Origin: Candidatus Rhodoblastus alkanivorans
GTDB taxonomy: Bacteria; Pseudomonadota; Alphaproteobacteria; Rhizobiales; Beijerinckiaceae
Assembly (NCBI RefSeq): GCF_022760755.1
Contig: NZ_JAIVFP010000001.1
Coordinates: 2,336,001-2,400,000, forward strand
Direction: 5' to 3'
DNA: 64,000 nucleotides
The position numbers and the translations under genes were made by a program. The notes under the pieces are model-generated. The model saw only the letters and a program-made list of their open reading frames with translations. It was not told where the DNA came from and searched no databases. The first letter of the stretch is position 1. The number at the start of each line of letters is the position of its first letter. This document shows, one piece after another, positions 26,403-35,250 of the stretch.

Positions 26403-27464
26403 ATGACGATCAATCCGCAGATTTCCGGGAAGACTCCGGTCCGCCACGACTGGACGCAGGAAGAGATCGAGGCCCTTTTCGCCCTGCCGCTGCTCGACCT
26501 CGTGCATCGCGCGCAAAATGTTCACCGTCAATATCACGACGACACCATCCAACTCGCGAGCCTGCTGTCGATCAAGACCGGCGGCTGCGCGGAGGATTGC
26601 GGCTATTGCCCGCAGAGCGCCCATCACGCCAAAAAGACAGGGCAGACCAAGGAGACCATGTTCGACGTCGAGGACGTGCTCGCCCGCGCCCGTGTCGCCC
26701 GGGAAGCCGGCGCCTCGCGTTTCTGCATGGGCGCGGCATGGCGCTCGGTGCGCGACGGCAAGGAATTCGATTCCGTGGTCGATATGGTCAAGGGCGTGCG
26801 GGCTCTGGGCATGGAGGCCTGCGTGACGCTCGGCATGTTGCAGCCGCATCAGGCCCAAAAACTCGCCGAGGCCGGCCTTACCGCCTATAACCACAATCTC
26901 GACACCAGCCCGGAATTTTACGGCGAGATCGTCTCGACCCGCACCTATCGGGAACGGCTGGAGACATTGGGCCATGTCCGCGCCGCCGGAATCGAAATCT
27001 GCTGCGGCGGCATTATCGGCATGGGTGAAAAGGAATTCGACCGCGCCTCACTGCTGCGTGTGCTCTCCGAAATGAATCCGCATCCCGAAAGCGTGCCGGT
27101 CAATGCGCTCGTCGCAGTGCGCGGCACGCCGATGGAGGGCCGCGCGCAGGTGGACGCCTTCGACATGGTGCGGATGATCGCGGTGGCGCGCATCGTCATG
27201 CCGAAATCGCGGGTGCGGCTTTCCGCCGGCCGCGCCGAAATGAGCGCCGAGGCTCAAGCTTTGTGCTTCATGGCCGGGGCCAATTCGATCTTCTATGGCG
27301 AGAAGCTTTTGACCACGGCCAATAACGACGCCGAGGCCGACCGCGCGCTAATCGACCGCTTAGGGCTCAAAGTCCAGGAGATTCAGGAGCGCAACGCCCA
27401 TTACGATCTCGACAGCCATCCCGGCAGCGTCGAACAAATGCCTGAGGTCAGGGCGGCGAGCTGA
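26403..27464 (+). CDS. bioB: Biotin synthase
   Basis: The 353-residue radical-SAM enzyme carries the CxxxCxxC cluster motif in [17 protein letters not shown] (Cys62, Cys66, Cys69). It has further family blocks: [36 protein letters not shown] and the arginine-containing [10 protein letters not shown] that contacts the auxiliary 2Fe-2S cluster. It inserts sulfur into dethiobiotin. The ATG at 26403 gives the family N-terminus; the open frame upstream translates a repeat. The last 64 bp overlap the end of bioA on the opposite strand. Confidence 0.97.
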   Translation: MTINPQISGKTPVRHDWTQEEIEALFALPLLDLVHRAQNVHRQYHDDTIQLASLLSIKTGGCAEDCGYCPQSAHHAKKTGQTKETMFDVEDVLARARVAREAGASRFCMGAAWRSVRDGKEFDSVVDMVKGVRALGMEACVTLGMLQPHQAQKLAEAGLTAYNHNLDTSPEFYGEIVSTRTYRERLETLGHVRAAGIEICCGGIIGMGEKEFDRASLLRVLSEMNPHPESVPVNALVAVRGTPMEGRAQVDAFDMVRMIAVARIVMPKSRVRLSAGRAEMSAEAQALCFMAGANSIFYGEKLLTTANNDAEADRALIDRLGLKVQEIQERNAHYDLDSHPGSVEQMPEVRAAS

Positions 27465-28660
27465 ACTTCCGCAATGGTGAAGGCGGGCGTCAGATAGACG
27501 ATGTCGCCGAACGGGCGGATCCAGAGGCCCTGTTCGGCGAATGTCGCTCTTAAGCTCGCCGCATCGCCGAGCGTGGCGCATTGCACGGCGCCAATCGCGC
27601 CTTTGACCCGCACATCGAGCACGCCGGGGATTTTGGCGCAGGGCGCGAGCCCCTCGCGCAGAAGCGACTCGATTCGCGCGACCTGTTCCAGGCGTGGTTC
27701 GATCTCGAACAGGTCGAGCGAGGCGTTGGCGGCGGCGCAGGCCAAAGGATTGGCCATGAAGGTCGGGCCGTGCATCAGGGCGCGAGCCGGATCGTCGGAG
27801 AGAAACGCCTCGTAAACATGGGGCCGCGCAAGCGTCGCCGCGAGCGACAGCGCGCCCCCGGTCAGGCCCTTGCCGAGACAGAGAATGTCCGGCGTCACGC
27901 CAGCCTGTTCGCAGGCGAAAAGCGTGCCGGTGCGGCCGAAGCCGACAAAAATTTCGTCCGCGATCAGCAGCACGCCTTGGCGGGCGCAGGCGTCGGCCAC
28001 GCGGCGCAGGGTTTCGGGCGCATGGAATTTCATTCCGCCCGCGCCCTGGACAAGAGGCTCGATCAGCACCGCTGCGATTTTTTCTTTTTCCCGCGCAAGC
28101 AGGTCGTCGAAGGCCTGTTCGGACGCTTCATCGACCGGCAGTTCGGCGAGAATCTGCTTCGGCAGATAATCCTTGAACAGGCTGTGCATCGATTCGTCGG
28201 GATCGCAGACCGACATGCAGGCCATGGTGTCGCCGTGATAGCCGTAGCGGAACGAAACCATGCGCGGGCGGCTCCGGCCCTGGTTGAGCCAATATTGCAC
28301 CGCCATTTTCATCGCTACTTCGACCGCCACCGAGCCGCTGTCGACGAAAAAAACGTGATTCAGGTCGCCGGGTGTCTTTTCCGCCAGCCGTGCGGCTAGT
28401 TTGAGCGCCGGTTCGTGGACCAACCCGCCGAACATCACATGCGGCATGCGTTCTAGTTGCTCGCGGAGCGCCGCCAGAATATGGGGATGGTTGTAGCCGT
28501 GGCAGGCGGTCCACCAGCTGGCGATCCCGTCTATCAGTTCGTGGCCGTCGGCGATGCGGATCAGCGCGCCTTGGGTCGAGACCGCCTTTAAGGGCTGGCG
28601 GGCGGTCTTCATCTGGGTATAAGGCAGCCAAAGATGTTCGAGCAGGTCGTTCGCGGGCAT
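27401..28660 (-). CDS. bioA: Adenosylmethionine-8-amino-7-oxononanoate aminotransferase
   Basis: The 419-residue class III aminotransferase matches BioA throughout: LWLPYTQM near the start, [15 protein letters not shown] (45-59), [38 protein letters not shown] and the PLP lysine in [11 protein letters not shown] (Lys264). It makes 7,8-diaminononanoate using SAM as amino donor. I prefer the ATG at 28660; an ATG at 28666 adds Met-Ala. Either way the start lies on top of the bioD start: in CATG at 28658-28661 both strands read ATG. At the other end, the gene runs 64 bp into the 3' end of bioB. It therefore has no non-coding flank on either side. Confidence 0.95.
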   Translation of the reverse strand: MPANDLLEHLWLPYTQMKTARQPLKAVSTQGALIRIADGHELIDGIASWWTACHGYNHPHILAALREQLERMPHVMFGGLVHEPALKLAARLAEKTPGDLNHVFFVDSGSVAVEVAMKMAVQYWLNQGRSRPRMVSFRYGYHGDTMACMSVCDPDESMHSLFKDYLPKQILAELPVDEASEQAFDDLLAREKEKIAAVLIEPLVQGAGGMKFHAPETLRRVADACARQGVLLIADEIFVGFGRTGTLFACEQAGVTPDILCLGKGLTGGALSLAATLARPHVYEAFLSDDPARALMHGPTFMANPLACAAANASLDLFEIEPRLEQVARIESLLREGLAPCAKIPGVLDVRVKGAIGAVQCATLGDAASLRATFAEQGLWIRPFGDIVYLTPAFTIAEVQLAALTSGICSTLPGWLSRS

Positions 28661-29321
28661 GGCCATAAAATATTTCATCACTTCGACCGGCACCGGGATC
28701 GGCAAGACCTATGTCACCACGGCGCTGATCCGGCTGGCGCGTTCGAAAAACATGAGCGTCGCCGCCTATAAGCCCGTCATCTCGGGCTTCGACAAGCAGG
28801 AAATCGCGGGGTCGGATACGGGAGAAATCCTCGCCGCGCTCGGCGAGGCGCCGACGGAGGAAAATGTCGCGCGCGTCTCTCCCTGGCGCTTTGCCGCGCC
28901 ACTCGCGCCGAACATGGCGGCGCGGGCGGAGGGGAAAACACTTGATTGTGACGCTATTTTGTCCCTTTCACTCAGTGCCTTACAGGAAAACGCCGATCTC
29001 GTTCTGATCGAAGGCGTCGGCGGGGTGATGGTCCCGCTGGACGACAAAAAAACCGTGCTCGACTGGATCGTCGCCGCCGGCGCCCCGGTCGTTCTGGTAG
29101 TCGGCGATTATCTCGGCACGATCAGCCACACGCTCACGGCAGTCGAGGCCTTGCGCGCAAGGGGCGTGAAGATTGCCGCCCTTGTCGTCAGCGAGAGCGG
29201 CGAGGCGACCGTCTCGTTCGACGACACATTGGCGGAAATCGCGCGCTGGACCGCGCCGTTACGCGTGCTTGGCCTGCGGCGTGACGCCGGCGGCGATGCT
29301 TTGGCGCCGTTGCTGGCTTGA
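28659..29321 (+). CDS. bioD: Dethiobiotin synthetase
   Basis: The 220-residue protein starts [20 protein letters not shown] with the P-loop at residues 9-17 (STGTGIGKT). It also shows AAYKPVISG with the conserved Lys, DLVLIEGVGGVMVPL and VVLVVGDYLGTISHTL. It closes the ureido ring of dethiobiotin with CO2 and ATP. Its ATG (28659) shares the palindrome CATG with the divergent bioA start, so its promoter and ribosome-binding site must lie inside bioA coding sequence. The stop is 41 bp from the end of convergent prfB. Confidence 0.95.
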   Translation: MAIKYFITSTGTGIGKTYVTTALIRLARSKNMSVAAYKPVISGFDKQEIAGSDTGEILAALGEAPTEENVARVSPWRFAAPLAPNMAARAEGKTLDCDAILSLSLSALQENADLVLIEGVGGVMVPLDDKKTVLDWIVAAGAPVVLVVGDYLGTISHTLTAVEALRARGVKIAALVVSESGEATVSFDDTLAEIARWTAPLRVLGLRRDAGGDALAPLLA

Positions 29322-29362
29322 GCAGGCCTCAAGAACCGTCATCTATGGACGGCTGGCTGAGC

Positions 29363-30494
29363 TTATTCCACATCCTCGACCTTCTCCGGGCCGCCGCCAT
29401 GGACGCGCTGGGCCAGCGCCGCCTCCATGAAGGCGTCGAGGTCGCCGTCGAGAACTTCGTCCGGGGTGCCGGAGACCACGCCGGTGCGCAGGTCCTTCAC
29501 CATCTGGTAGGGCTGCAGCACATAGGAGCGGATCTGGTGGCCCCAGCCGATCTCCGATTTGGTCGCATTGATCTTGTTCGCCTCGGCCTCGCGGCGCTCC
29601 AGTTCCTGCTCGTAGAGGCGGGCGCGCAGCATGTTCCAGGCCGTGGCGCGGTTCTTGTGCTGCGAGCGCTCCATCTGGCACGCGACCACGATGCCCGACG
29701 GGATATGGGTGATGCGGATCGCCGAATCGGTCGTGTTGACGTGCTGGCCGCCAGCACCCGACGAGCGATAGGTGTCGATGCGGCAGTCGGCTTCGTTGAT
29801 CTGGATGTCGATCTTGTCGTCGATCACCGGATAGATCCAGGCCGAGGCGAAGCTGGTGTGGCGCCTTGCGTTGGAATCGAAGGGCGAGATACGCACCAGG
29901 CGGTGTACGCCGGATTCGGTCTTGGCCCAGCCATGGGCGTTGTGGCCCTTGACCAGAATAGTCGCCGATTTGATGCCGGCCTCGTCGCCCGCCGTCTCTT
30001 CGATCAGTTCGACCTTGAACTTGTGGCGTTCGGCCCAGCGCGTGTACATGCGCAAGAGCATCCGCGCCCAGTCGCAGCTCTCGGTGCCGCCGGCCCCGGA
30101 ATGGACTTCGATGAAGGTGTCATTGGCGTCGGCCTCGCCCGAGAGCAAAGCCTCGACCTGACGGCGGTCGGCCTCGGTCTTGATGGCCTTGAGCTGGTCG
30201 AGTCCCTCCTGCTCGGCGGCGGTGTCGCCTTCCATCTCGCCCAGTTCGACCAGGGTGATGGCGTCTTCCAGCTCGCTCTCGAACCGGGCGAGCGAGCCCA
30301 GCCGGTCCTCAAGCTCGGTGCGCTCGCGCATCAGCTTCTGCGCCGTTTCGGCGTCGTTCCAGAAATCGGGCTCTTCGGATTTGGCGTTCAGTTCGGCGAG
30401 GCGGCGCGTCGAGGTTTCGACGTCAAAGATGCCTCCTCAGCAGCCCGACCGACTGCTTGATCTGCTCTACAAGTGACACGGCTTCCGCGCGCAT
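29363..30494 (-). CDS. prfB: Peptide chain release factor 2, with programmed +1 frameshift
   Basis: The gene starts at ATG 30494 with 23 codons ending ...LLRRHL, then an in-frame TGA (30425-30423). The main frame continues one base on (from 30424) for 353 codons, giving a 376-residue RF2. The main part has RF2 hallmarks: the stop-recognition motif SPFDSN (VRISPFDSNARRHTSF), the catalytic GGQ (SSGAGGQHVNTTDSA), and an acidic coiled N-terminal domain. Full expression needs the autoregulatory frameshift: low RF2 makes the ribosome pause at TGA and slip forward. An in-frame Met at 30331 would give a protein missing the first domain and is not the real start. A 51-bp gap separates it from upstream mrcA. 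Confidence 0.95.
30422..30437 (-). promoter_or_regulatory. prfB: prfB programmed frameshift site
   Basis: On the minus strand the site reads AGGAGG, CAT, CTT, TGA, C. This has the same architecture as the classic RF2 site: an internal Shine-Dalgarno three nucleotides before the CTT slippery codon, then the weak stop context TGAC. Slippage of the Leu-tRNA from CTT to TTT moves reading to GAC, in frame with the release factor. Confidence 0.95.
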
Positions 30495-30545
30495 GACGAT
30501 TCCTGATTCGAGAAAGGAAAGGCACAGATAAGGGGCAACTGCCCG

Positions 30546-32942
30546 TCAGTAAAGCCCGCCCGTTCCCGAGCCGACCTGCTGGTCCGTGCCGGCCGCGCCT
30601 CCGCCGCCGCCGCCGCCGCCGCTGTACGATTCGGGCGGCGCGGTGCCGGGCTTGAAGGCCTCAAGGATCGAGCCGGGGCCGGACGAGCGCATGCCGGTGC
30701 GGAGATCGACCGAGATCAGCTTGATGCCTGGCGGCACGCGGAACGGCGTGTCCGGCTTGCCGGTGAGCGCCATTTTCATGAAGTCGCGGAAGATGGGCGC
30801 GGCATAGAGCGCGGCCTGAGCGGATGCGCCCGTCGAGCGCGGCTTGTCATAGCCGAGATAGACGCCGACCGTGAGGTCCGGCGAATAGCCCACGAACCAG
30901 AGATCCTTGGCGTCGTTGGTCGTGCCCGTCTTACCGGCGAGATGGCGGTTGAGGACCTTGATCGAAACGCCGGTGCCGCGCTGGATCACGCCTTCCATGA
31001 TCGAGGTCATCTGATAAGCGGTGAGCGGGTCGATCACCTGCTCGCTGTGGTCCACGAGCTTTGGCAGGTTGCCGGGCTCGTATTTCTGCGCGTCGCAGCC
31101 GAGGCATTCGCGGTCGTCGTGACGGTAGATCGTATGGCCCCAGCGGTCCTGGATGCGATCGATCAGGGTCGGCTTGAGGCGCTTGCCGCCATTGTCGAGC
31201 ATGGAATAGGCGGTGACCATGCGCATCAGCGTGGTTTCGCCGGCGCCGAGCGACATGGAGAGAACCGGCAGCATGTCGTCGTAAACGCCGAAGCGGCGGG
31301 CATATTCGGCGATCAGCGGCATGCCGATGTCGCGCGCGAGCCGCACGGTCATCAGATTCTTGGAATGCTCGACGCCGTAGCGCAGGGTGTGCGGGCCGTA
31401 ATGGCCGGATTCGAAATTCTCCGGCCGCCAGACGTCGCCATTGGGCTGGACGATCTCGATCGGCTCGTCGAGGATGATCGAGGAGGGGGTATAGCCATTG
31501 TCCAGCGCCGCCGAATAGACGATCGGCTTGAAGGACGAGCCCGGCTGGCGCAGCGCCTGGGTGGCGCGGTTGAACGACGATTGATCGAAGGAGAAGCCGC
31601 CGACCATGGCGAAGACGCGGCCAGTATAGGGGTCCATTGCGATCAGGGCGCCGGAAATCTCGGGGACCTGGCGCAGGCGGTACATGCCGGGCTTGTCGTC
31701 CATCGGCTCGACATAGACGACGTCGCCGGACGTCAGCGCCTGACGCAGACGCTTGCGGGTCCAGCGGGCGCCTTCCGGCGGAATCACTCCGGTCACGCGC
31801 TGCGGCGAAAGATCGCCTGATTTCTCGCGCGGCGGCTGGAGGCCGATGCGCGCGCCCGAATCGTTGACGTCGAGCACGACGGCGAGACGCCAGGGCGCGA
31901 CGTCGCCCAGCGCGGGAACCTGCCCTAGCGCCTGGCCCCAGTCAGCCCCGATGTCGATCTGCTTGATCGGGCCGCGATAGCCATGGGCCTCGTCGAAGCG
32001 AACCAGACCGTCGACCAGCGCCTTGCGCGCCATCAGCTGCATCTTGGGATCGAGGGTGGTGCGCACCGAGAGGCCGCCCTCGTAGAGCTTCTTGTCGCCG
32101 TAGCGTTCGTTGAGCTCGCGGCGGACCTCCTCGGCGAAATAGCCGGCCTCCATCGAATCGGGCGAGAGCACGCGCGGATTGACATTCAGGGGCTCGGCCA
32201 TGGCGGCGTCGCCCTCCTTGCGCGTGACATAGCCGTTTTCGACCATGCGTTCGATCACGTAATTGCGGCGGGCGATCGCGGCCTCGCGGTTGCGGAAGGG
32301 ATTGTAATTGTTCGGACCCTTGGGCAGGCCGGCGAGATAGGCGGCCTCGGCGAGCGTCAGCTCGTTGACCGATTTGTCGAAATAATTCAGGGCGGCCGCG
32401 GCGATGCCGTAATTGCCGAGGCCGAGATAGATTTCATTGAGATAGAGTTCGAGGATGCGGTCCTTGGAATAGGCCTGCTCGATGCGCAAGCTGAGCAGCG
32501 CCTCCTTGATCTTGCGGTTGAAGGAACGCTCGTTGGTCAGGAGGAAGTTCTTGGCGACCTGCTGGGTGATGGTCGAGGCGCCCTGCACATGGCGGGTGCC
32601 CTGGAGCAAAACCATGACGGCGCGCACGACGCCTTCCGGGTCGATGCCGTGGTGATGATAGAAATTCTTGTCCTCGGCCGAGACGAAGGCTTCCTTCACC
32701 AGTTTGGGAATGGCGTAGGAGGGCAGGTAGAGCCGCCGTTCATGAGCGTATTCGGCGAGAATAGAGCCGTCCCCCGCATGGATGCGGGTCATGATCGGCG
32801 GCTCGTAATTCTTGAGCTGGGTATAGTCCGGCAGGTCTTTGGAATAAACATAGATGAGGCCGCCGGCCGCCGCCGCGCCCAGGACGAAAAGGATCGTGCC
32901 CGTTGCGAAGAGAAAGCCGAGGAACCGGGCGATAAAACGCAT
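30546..32942 (-). CDS. mrcA: Penicillin-binding protein 1A (bifunctional transglycosylase/transpeptidase)
   Basis: The 798-residue protein has one N-terminal membrane helix (about 8-31) and a GT51 transglycosylase domain (AEDKNFYHHHGID with the catalytic Glu, GASTITQQVAKNFLL, LYLNEIYLGLGNYGI). An OB-like insert follows, then a transpeptidase domain with SSFK (Ser469, Lys472), SKN and KTGTTN. It polymerises and cross-links peptidoglycan at the periplasmic face. The C-terminal tail ends in a run of eight glycines, with a matching run of GCC-type repeats in the DNA near 30600, a possible slippage site. It lies downstream of the amidase gene on the same strand. Confidence 0.95.
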   Translation of the reverse strand: MRFIARFLGFLFATGTILFVLGAAAAGGLIYVYSKDLPDYTQLKNYEPPIMTRIHAGDGSILAEYAHERRLYLPSYAIPKLVKEAFVSAEDKNFYHHHGIDPEGVVRAVMVLLQGTRHVQGASTITQQVAKNFLLTNERSFNRKIKEALLSLRIEQAYSKDRILELYLNEIYLGLGNYGIAAAALNYFDKSVNELTLAEAAYLAGLPKGPNNYNPFRNREAAIARRNYVIERMVENGYVTRKEGDAAMAEPLNVNPRVLSPDSMEAGYFAEEVRRELNERYGDKKLYEGGLSVRTTLDPKMQLMARKALVDGLVRFDEAHGYRGPIKQIDIGADWGQALGQVPALGDVAPWRLAVVLDVNDSGARIGLQPPREKSGDLSPQRVTGVIPPEGARWTRKRLRQALTSGDVVYVEPMDDKPGMYRLRQVPEISGALIAMDPYTGRVFAMVGGFSFDQSSFNRATQALRQPGSSFKPIVYSAALDNGYTPSSIILDEPIEIVQPNGDVWRPENFESGHYGPHTLRYGVEHSKNLMTVRLARDIGMPLIAEYARRFGVYDDMLPVLSMSLGAGETTLMRMVTAYSMLDNGGKRLKPTLIDRIQDRWGHTIYRHDDRECLGCDAQKYEPGNLPKLVDHSEQVIDPLTAYQMTSIMEGVIQRGTGVSIKVLNRHLAGKTGTTNDAKDLWFVGYSPDLTVGVYLGYDKPRSTGASAQAALYAAPIFRDFMKMALTGKPDTPFRVPPGIKLISVDLRTGMRSSGPGSILEAFKPGTAPPESYSGGGGGGGGAAGTDQQVGSGTGGLY

Positions 32943-33116
32943 TCATTCACCTTTCGCGGCGTCACTCCGGCGCGCCGCCTGCCATGCGCTGAATCTGATC
33001 GCGTAGCCGAGCCCGGCTATAGCACCGAATTTGCCGGCGGGCCAGAAATACGCCGGCCAAACCCGCAGGCGCGACGCCGCGGAAATCGCGGCGGCCCGGC
33101 TCGATTCTCAGGCCAG

Positions 33117-34439
33117 TTAGTTGCCGCCGCTTTGTGTCGCTTTAAGGGCGGCGTCGGCCGAGGCCGCGGGAAGGCCGGCTGGCTGGCGCATCGCGAAATA
33201 ATTGTCGATGGCCTTGGCGACCTGGGTCGTGGCCTTGTCCCGCCAGGCCGGCGAGGTCAGGTCGGAGACGTCGCGCGCATTGGAAAGATAACCGAGCTCC
33301 AGCAGAACCGAGGGCACGTCGGGCGACTTGAGGACCACGAAACCGGCGGAGCGCCTGGGGTTTTTGTTGAGCCGCGCCGCGACCTTGAAATATTGGGCGA
33401 GGGAGCGCGCGAAGACGCTGGAATAGGCGCGGGTCTCGCGCCGGGTGAGATCGAACAGGATGTCGTTGACGTCGCCGGCGTCTTCTTTCGTCTCTTCGCC
33501 CGCGGCGGAATCGGCCATGTTCTCATGTTCGGCGATCTTCGCGGCCTCGGCGTCTGAAGCACGGTCGGAAACGGTGTAAATGGTGGCGCCGGAGACCTCG
33601 TCGCCATCGCTTGGCAGCGAGTCGGCGTGGACCGAAACGAAAAGCGCGGCATTGAGCCGGCGGGCGATGCGCACCCTTTCGCCGAGGGAGACGAAGGTGT
33701 CGTCGGTGCGGGTGAACACGATGTGATAATGGCCGCTCGCGGTCAATTTCGCGCCGAGCGCCTTGGCGAAATCGAGCACGATGAATTTCTCGATGGCATG
33801 ATGCTTGCTAAGCGCGCCGGTGTCCACGCCGCCATGGCCCGGATCGATGACGACGACCGGCTTTTCCGACGGCGGCTGCGCTGGCGGAAGCGGAGGCGGG
33901 GCGTCGGCGAGGGCTTGACGTCGCGCGCCCGCCCGGGCCGCGGCCTTGAAATCGGCGTCGGACGCGGGGGCGAGGACGAGCGTCAGTTCGTCTGCGCCCG
34001 GAACCGGCGCGCAGGACGAGGAAACGATGGCGGCGGGGCCGGTGAGGTCGGCGACGATGCGCGATTTGCCGGGCGCGAGTCGCCCGAAACGATAAGAGGC
34101 GATGAGGCCGGCTTTCGGCGCGGGCTCAGCATGATGGCGGTGACGCCGCTTCTTGGCGGGCTGCGCTTCGCCCTGGGCCGGATCGATCTGAAAATTGACC
34201 TCGGGCAGATCGACAATCGCCCGCGCCGGATTGCCCAGCAGATAGGCCTCAGTCGGGAGGCAGGATTGCAGGGTGAAGGACAGGCGGGTTTCGCGGCCTC
34301 GAACGTCCGTGTGGGCAGCGATCGCGATCGGCAGGGCGGTTTCGGCGCGCGCCGCAGTCGGCTGCGCGGCGCAGACGAGCGCCGCCGCGGCGGCAAAAGC
34401 GGCCCGCTTCAGGAGATTGATGGCCATGACCAGGCGCAT
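33117..34439 (-). CDS. amiC: N-acetylmuramoyl-L-alanine amidase, AmiC type (AMIN + Amidase_3)
   Basis: The 440-residue protein has a signal peptide (about residues 5-32, ending AARA), an AMIN domain (about 40-160) and a His/Lys-rich linker inside it. The C-terminal Amidase_3 domain (about 200-420) carries VVIDPGHGGVDTGA, a metal-binding Glu in HAIEKFIVL, FVSVHADS and LELGYLSN. It splits peptidoglycan side chains from glycan strands, mainly during daughter-cell separation. These enzymes need activation by LytM proteins, and an NlpD-like one is encoded at 16813-18402. Start is ATG 34439; a second ATG (34427) fits the signal peptide equally well. It is followed by mrcA after 174 bp, a pairing common in Alphaproteobacteria. 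Confidence 0.93.
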   Translation of the reverse strand: MRLVMAINLLKRAAFAAAAALVCAAQPTAARAETALPIAIAAHTDVRGRETRLSFTLQSCLPTEAYLLGNPARAIVDLPEVNFQIDPAQGEAQPAKKRRHRHHAEPAPKAGLIASYRFGRLAPGKSRIVADLTGPAAIVSSSCAPVPGADELTLVLAPASDADFKAAARAGARRQALADAPPPLPPAQPPSEKPVVVIDPGHGGVDTGALSKHHAIEKFIVLDFAKALGAKLTASGHYHIVFTRTDDTFVSLGERVRIARRLNAALFVSVHADSLPSDGDEVSGATIYTVSDRASDAEAAKIAEHENMADSAAGEETKEDAGDVNDILFDLTRRETRAYSSVFARSLAQYFKVAARLNKNPRRSAGFVVLKSPDVPSVLLELGYLSNARDVSDLTSPAWRDKATTQVAKAIDNYFAMRQPAGLPAASADAALKATQSGGN

Positions 34440-35250
34440 GTCGCGATCCAGGGACGTTGCTGTTCGATCCGCGAGGCGGCGGCAGCCGAGTCAGATCATG
34501 AAAATATTAAGAACCGTTTACCTTGATAAGCCGTTCCCGGAGCCCTAGCTGTTGCTCGACGGCCACAGGCGTGGGAAACTTGCCAAAGTGGCTTTCTGTC
34601 GTTTACAAGGGAGGTGTTCCGGTTCGGGCGAGACGATTCGCGCCGAACGATGAGGAAACGGCCTTCCCGCCACGGCGCACCCCGGAAATCGTGGGCCCAT
34701 TCGCACGGACGGGGTTTGCGCCGCGCCCTGCTCGTCAGCCGTTTCGGATCTTGTCCGGCGTCGCTGACGCGCTGGAGGATGGGTGGAAATTTGTTCGTGC
34801 TCGCAAAAAGACTTCACGCCGGTGTCTTGGCCCGCGTGAAGGCCGGCATCGAGGATATTTTCGGCGCTCTCGCGCGCCGTGGGGGGGCGCGTCCCCCAAG
34901 GATGCCGTCAGACGTCCGTCGTCAGTTCATCAAAAGGATGGCTCCCGACGCCGGTCGCTTCGCGATCCAGAGCACGAACGCCCATCTTCGGGCGGAACAT
35001 GATCTAGCGAGCCCCTGTTTGCCGGCCTCCGGCGTTCCGAGGCGCCGGCAGGGCCTCGCGTCCGTCATTTCGCGCCGCGCTTTCGCGCGGTCCATCTGCA
35101 ATCCACAATCATCCGCAACCACACATCGCAAGGCGCGCCCGAACGGGCGCGTCGCGGCGCGCGTTCTCCTGCCGGAGCATATTCCGCCGGCGGGAGCGCG
35201 CGCGAAGGCCGACGCGGCCCTTTGCCGCGCCTTGCCCAAAAGAGTTCGCA
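34440..35250 (+). promoter_or_regulatory. Long non-coding leader of rne, divergent from amiC
   Basis: This 811-bp stretch separates the amidase and rne starts. Open frames here are short and arginine-rich and have no recognisable product. Near rne there are two strong hairpins on the plus strand: CGCGCCC/GGGCGCG with a GAAC loop (35134-35151), and CTCCTGCCGG/CCGGCGGGAG with an 11-nt loop (35166-35196, one T-G pair). The ribosome-binding site before ATG 35251 is weak. RNase E genes elsewhere have long structured 5' leaders that the enzyme itself cleaves, so an autoregulatory leader is plausible. The transcription start is not known. Confidence 0.5.

Noticed and set aside
30331-30494. prfB as a pseudogene because of the in-frame TGA
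   Set aside because: The stop sits in a perfect programmed-frameshift context known for RF2.
31983-33557. Plus-strand open frame of 524 codons opposite mrcA
   Set aside because: Antisense shadow of the PBP1A and amidase genes; no domain, biased composition.
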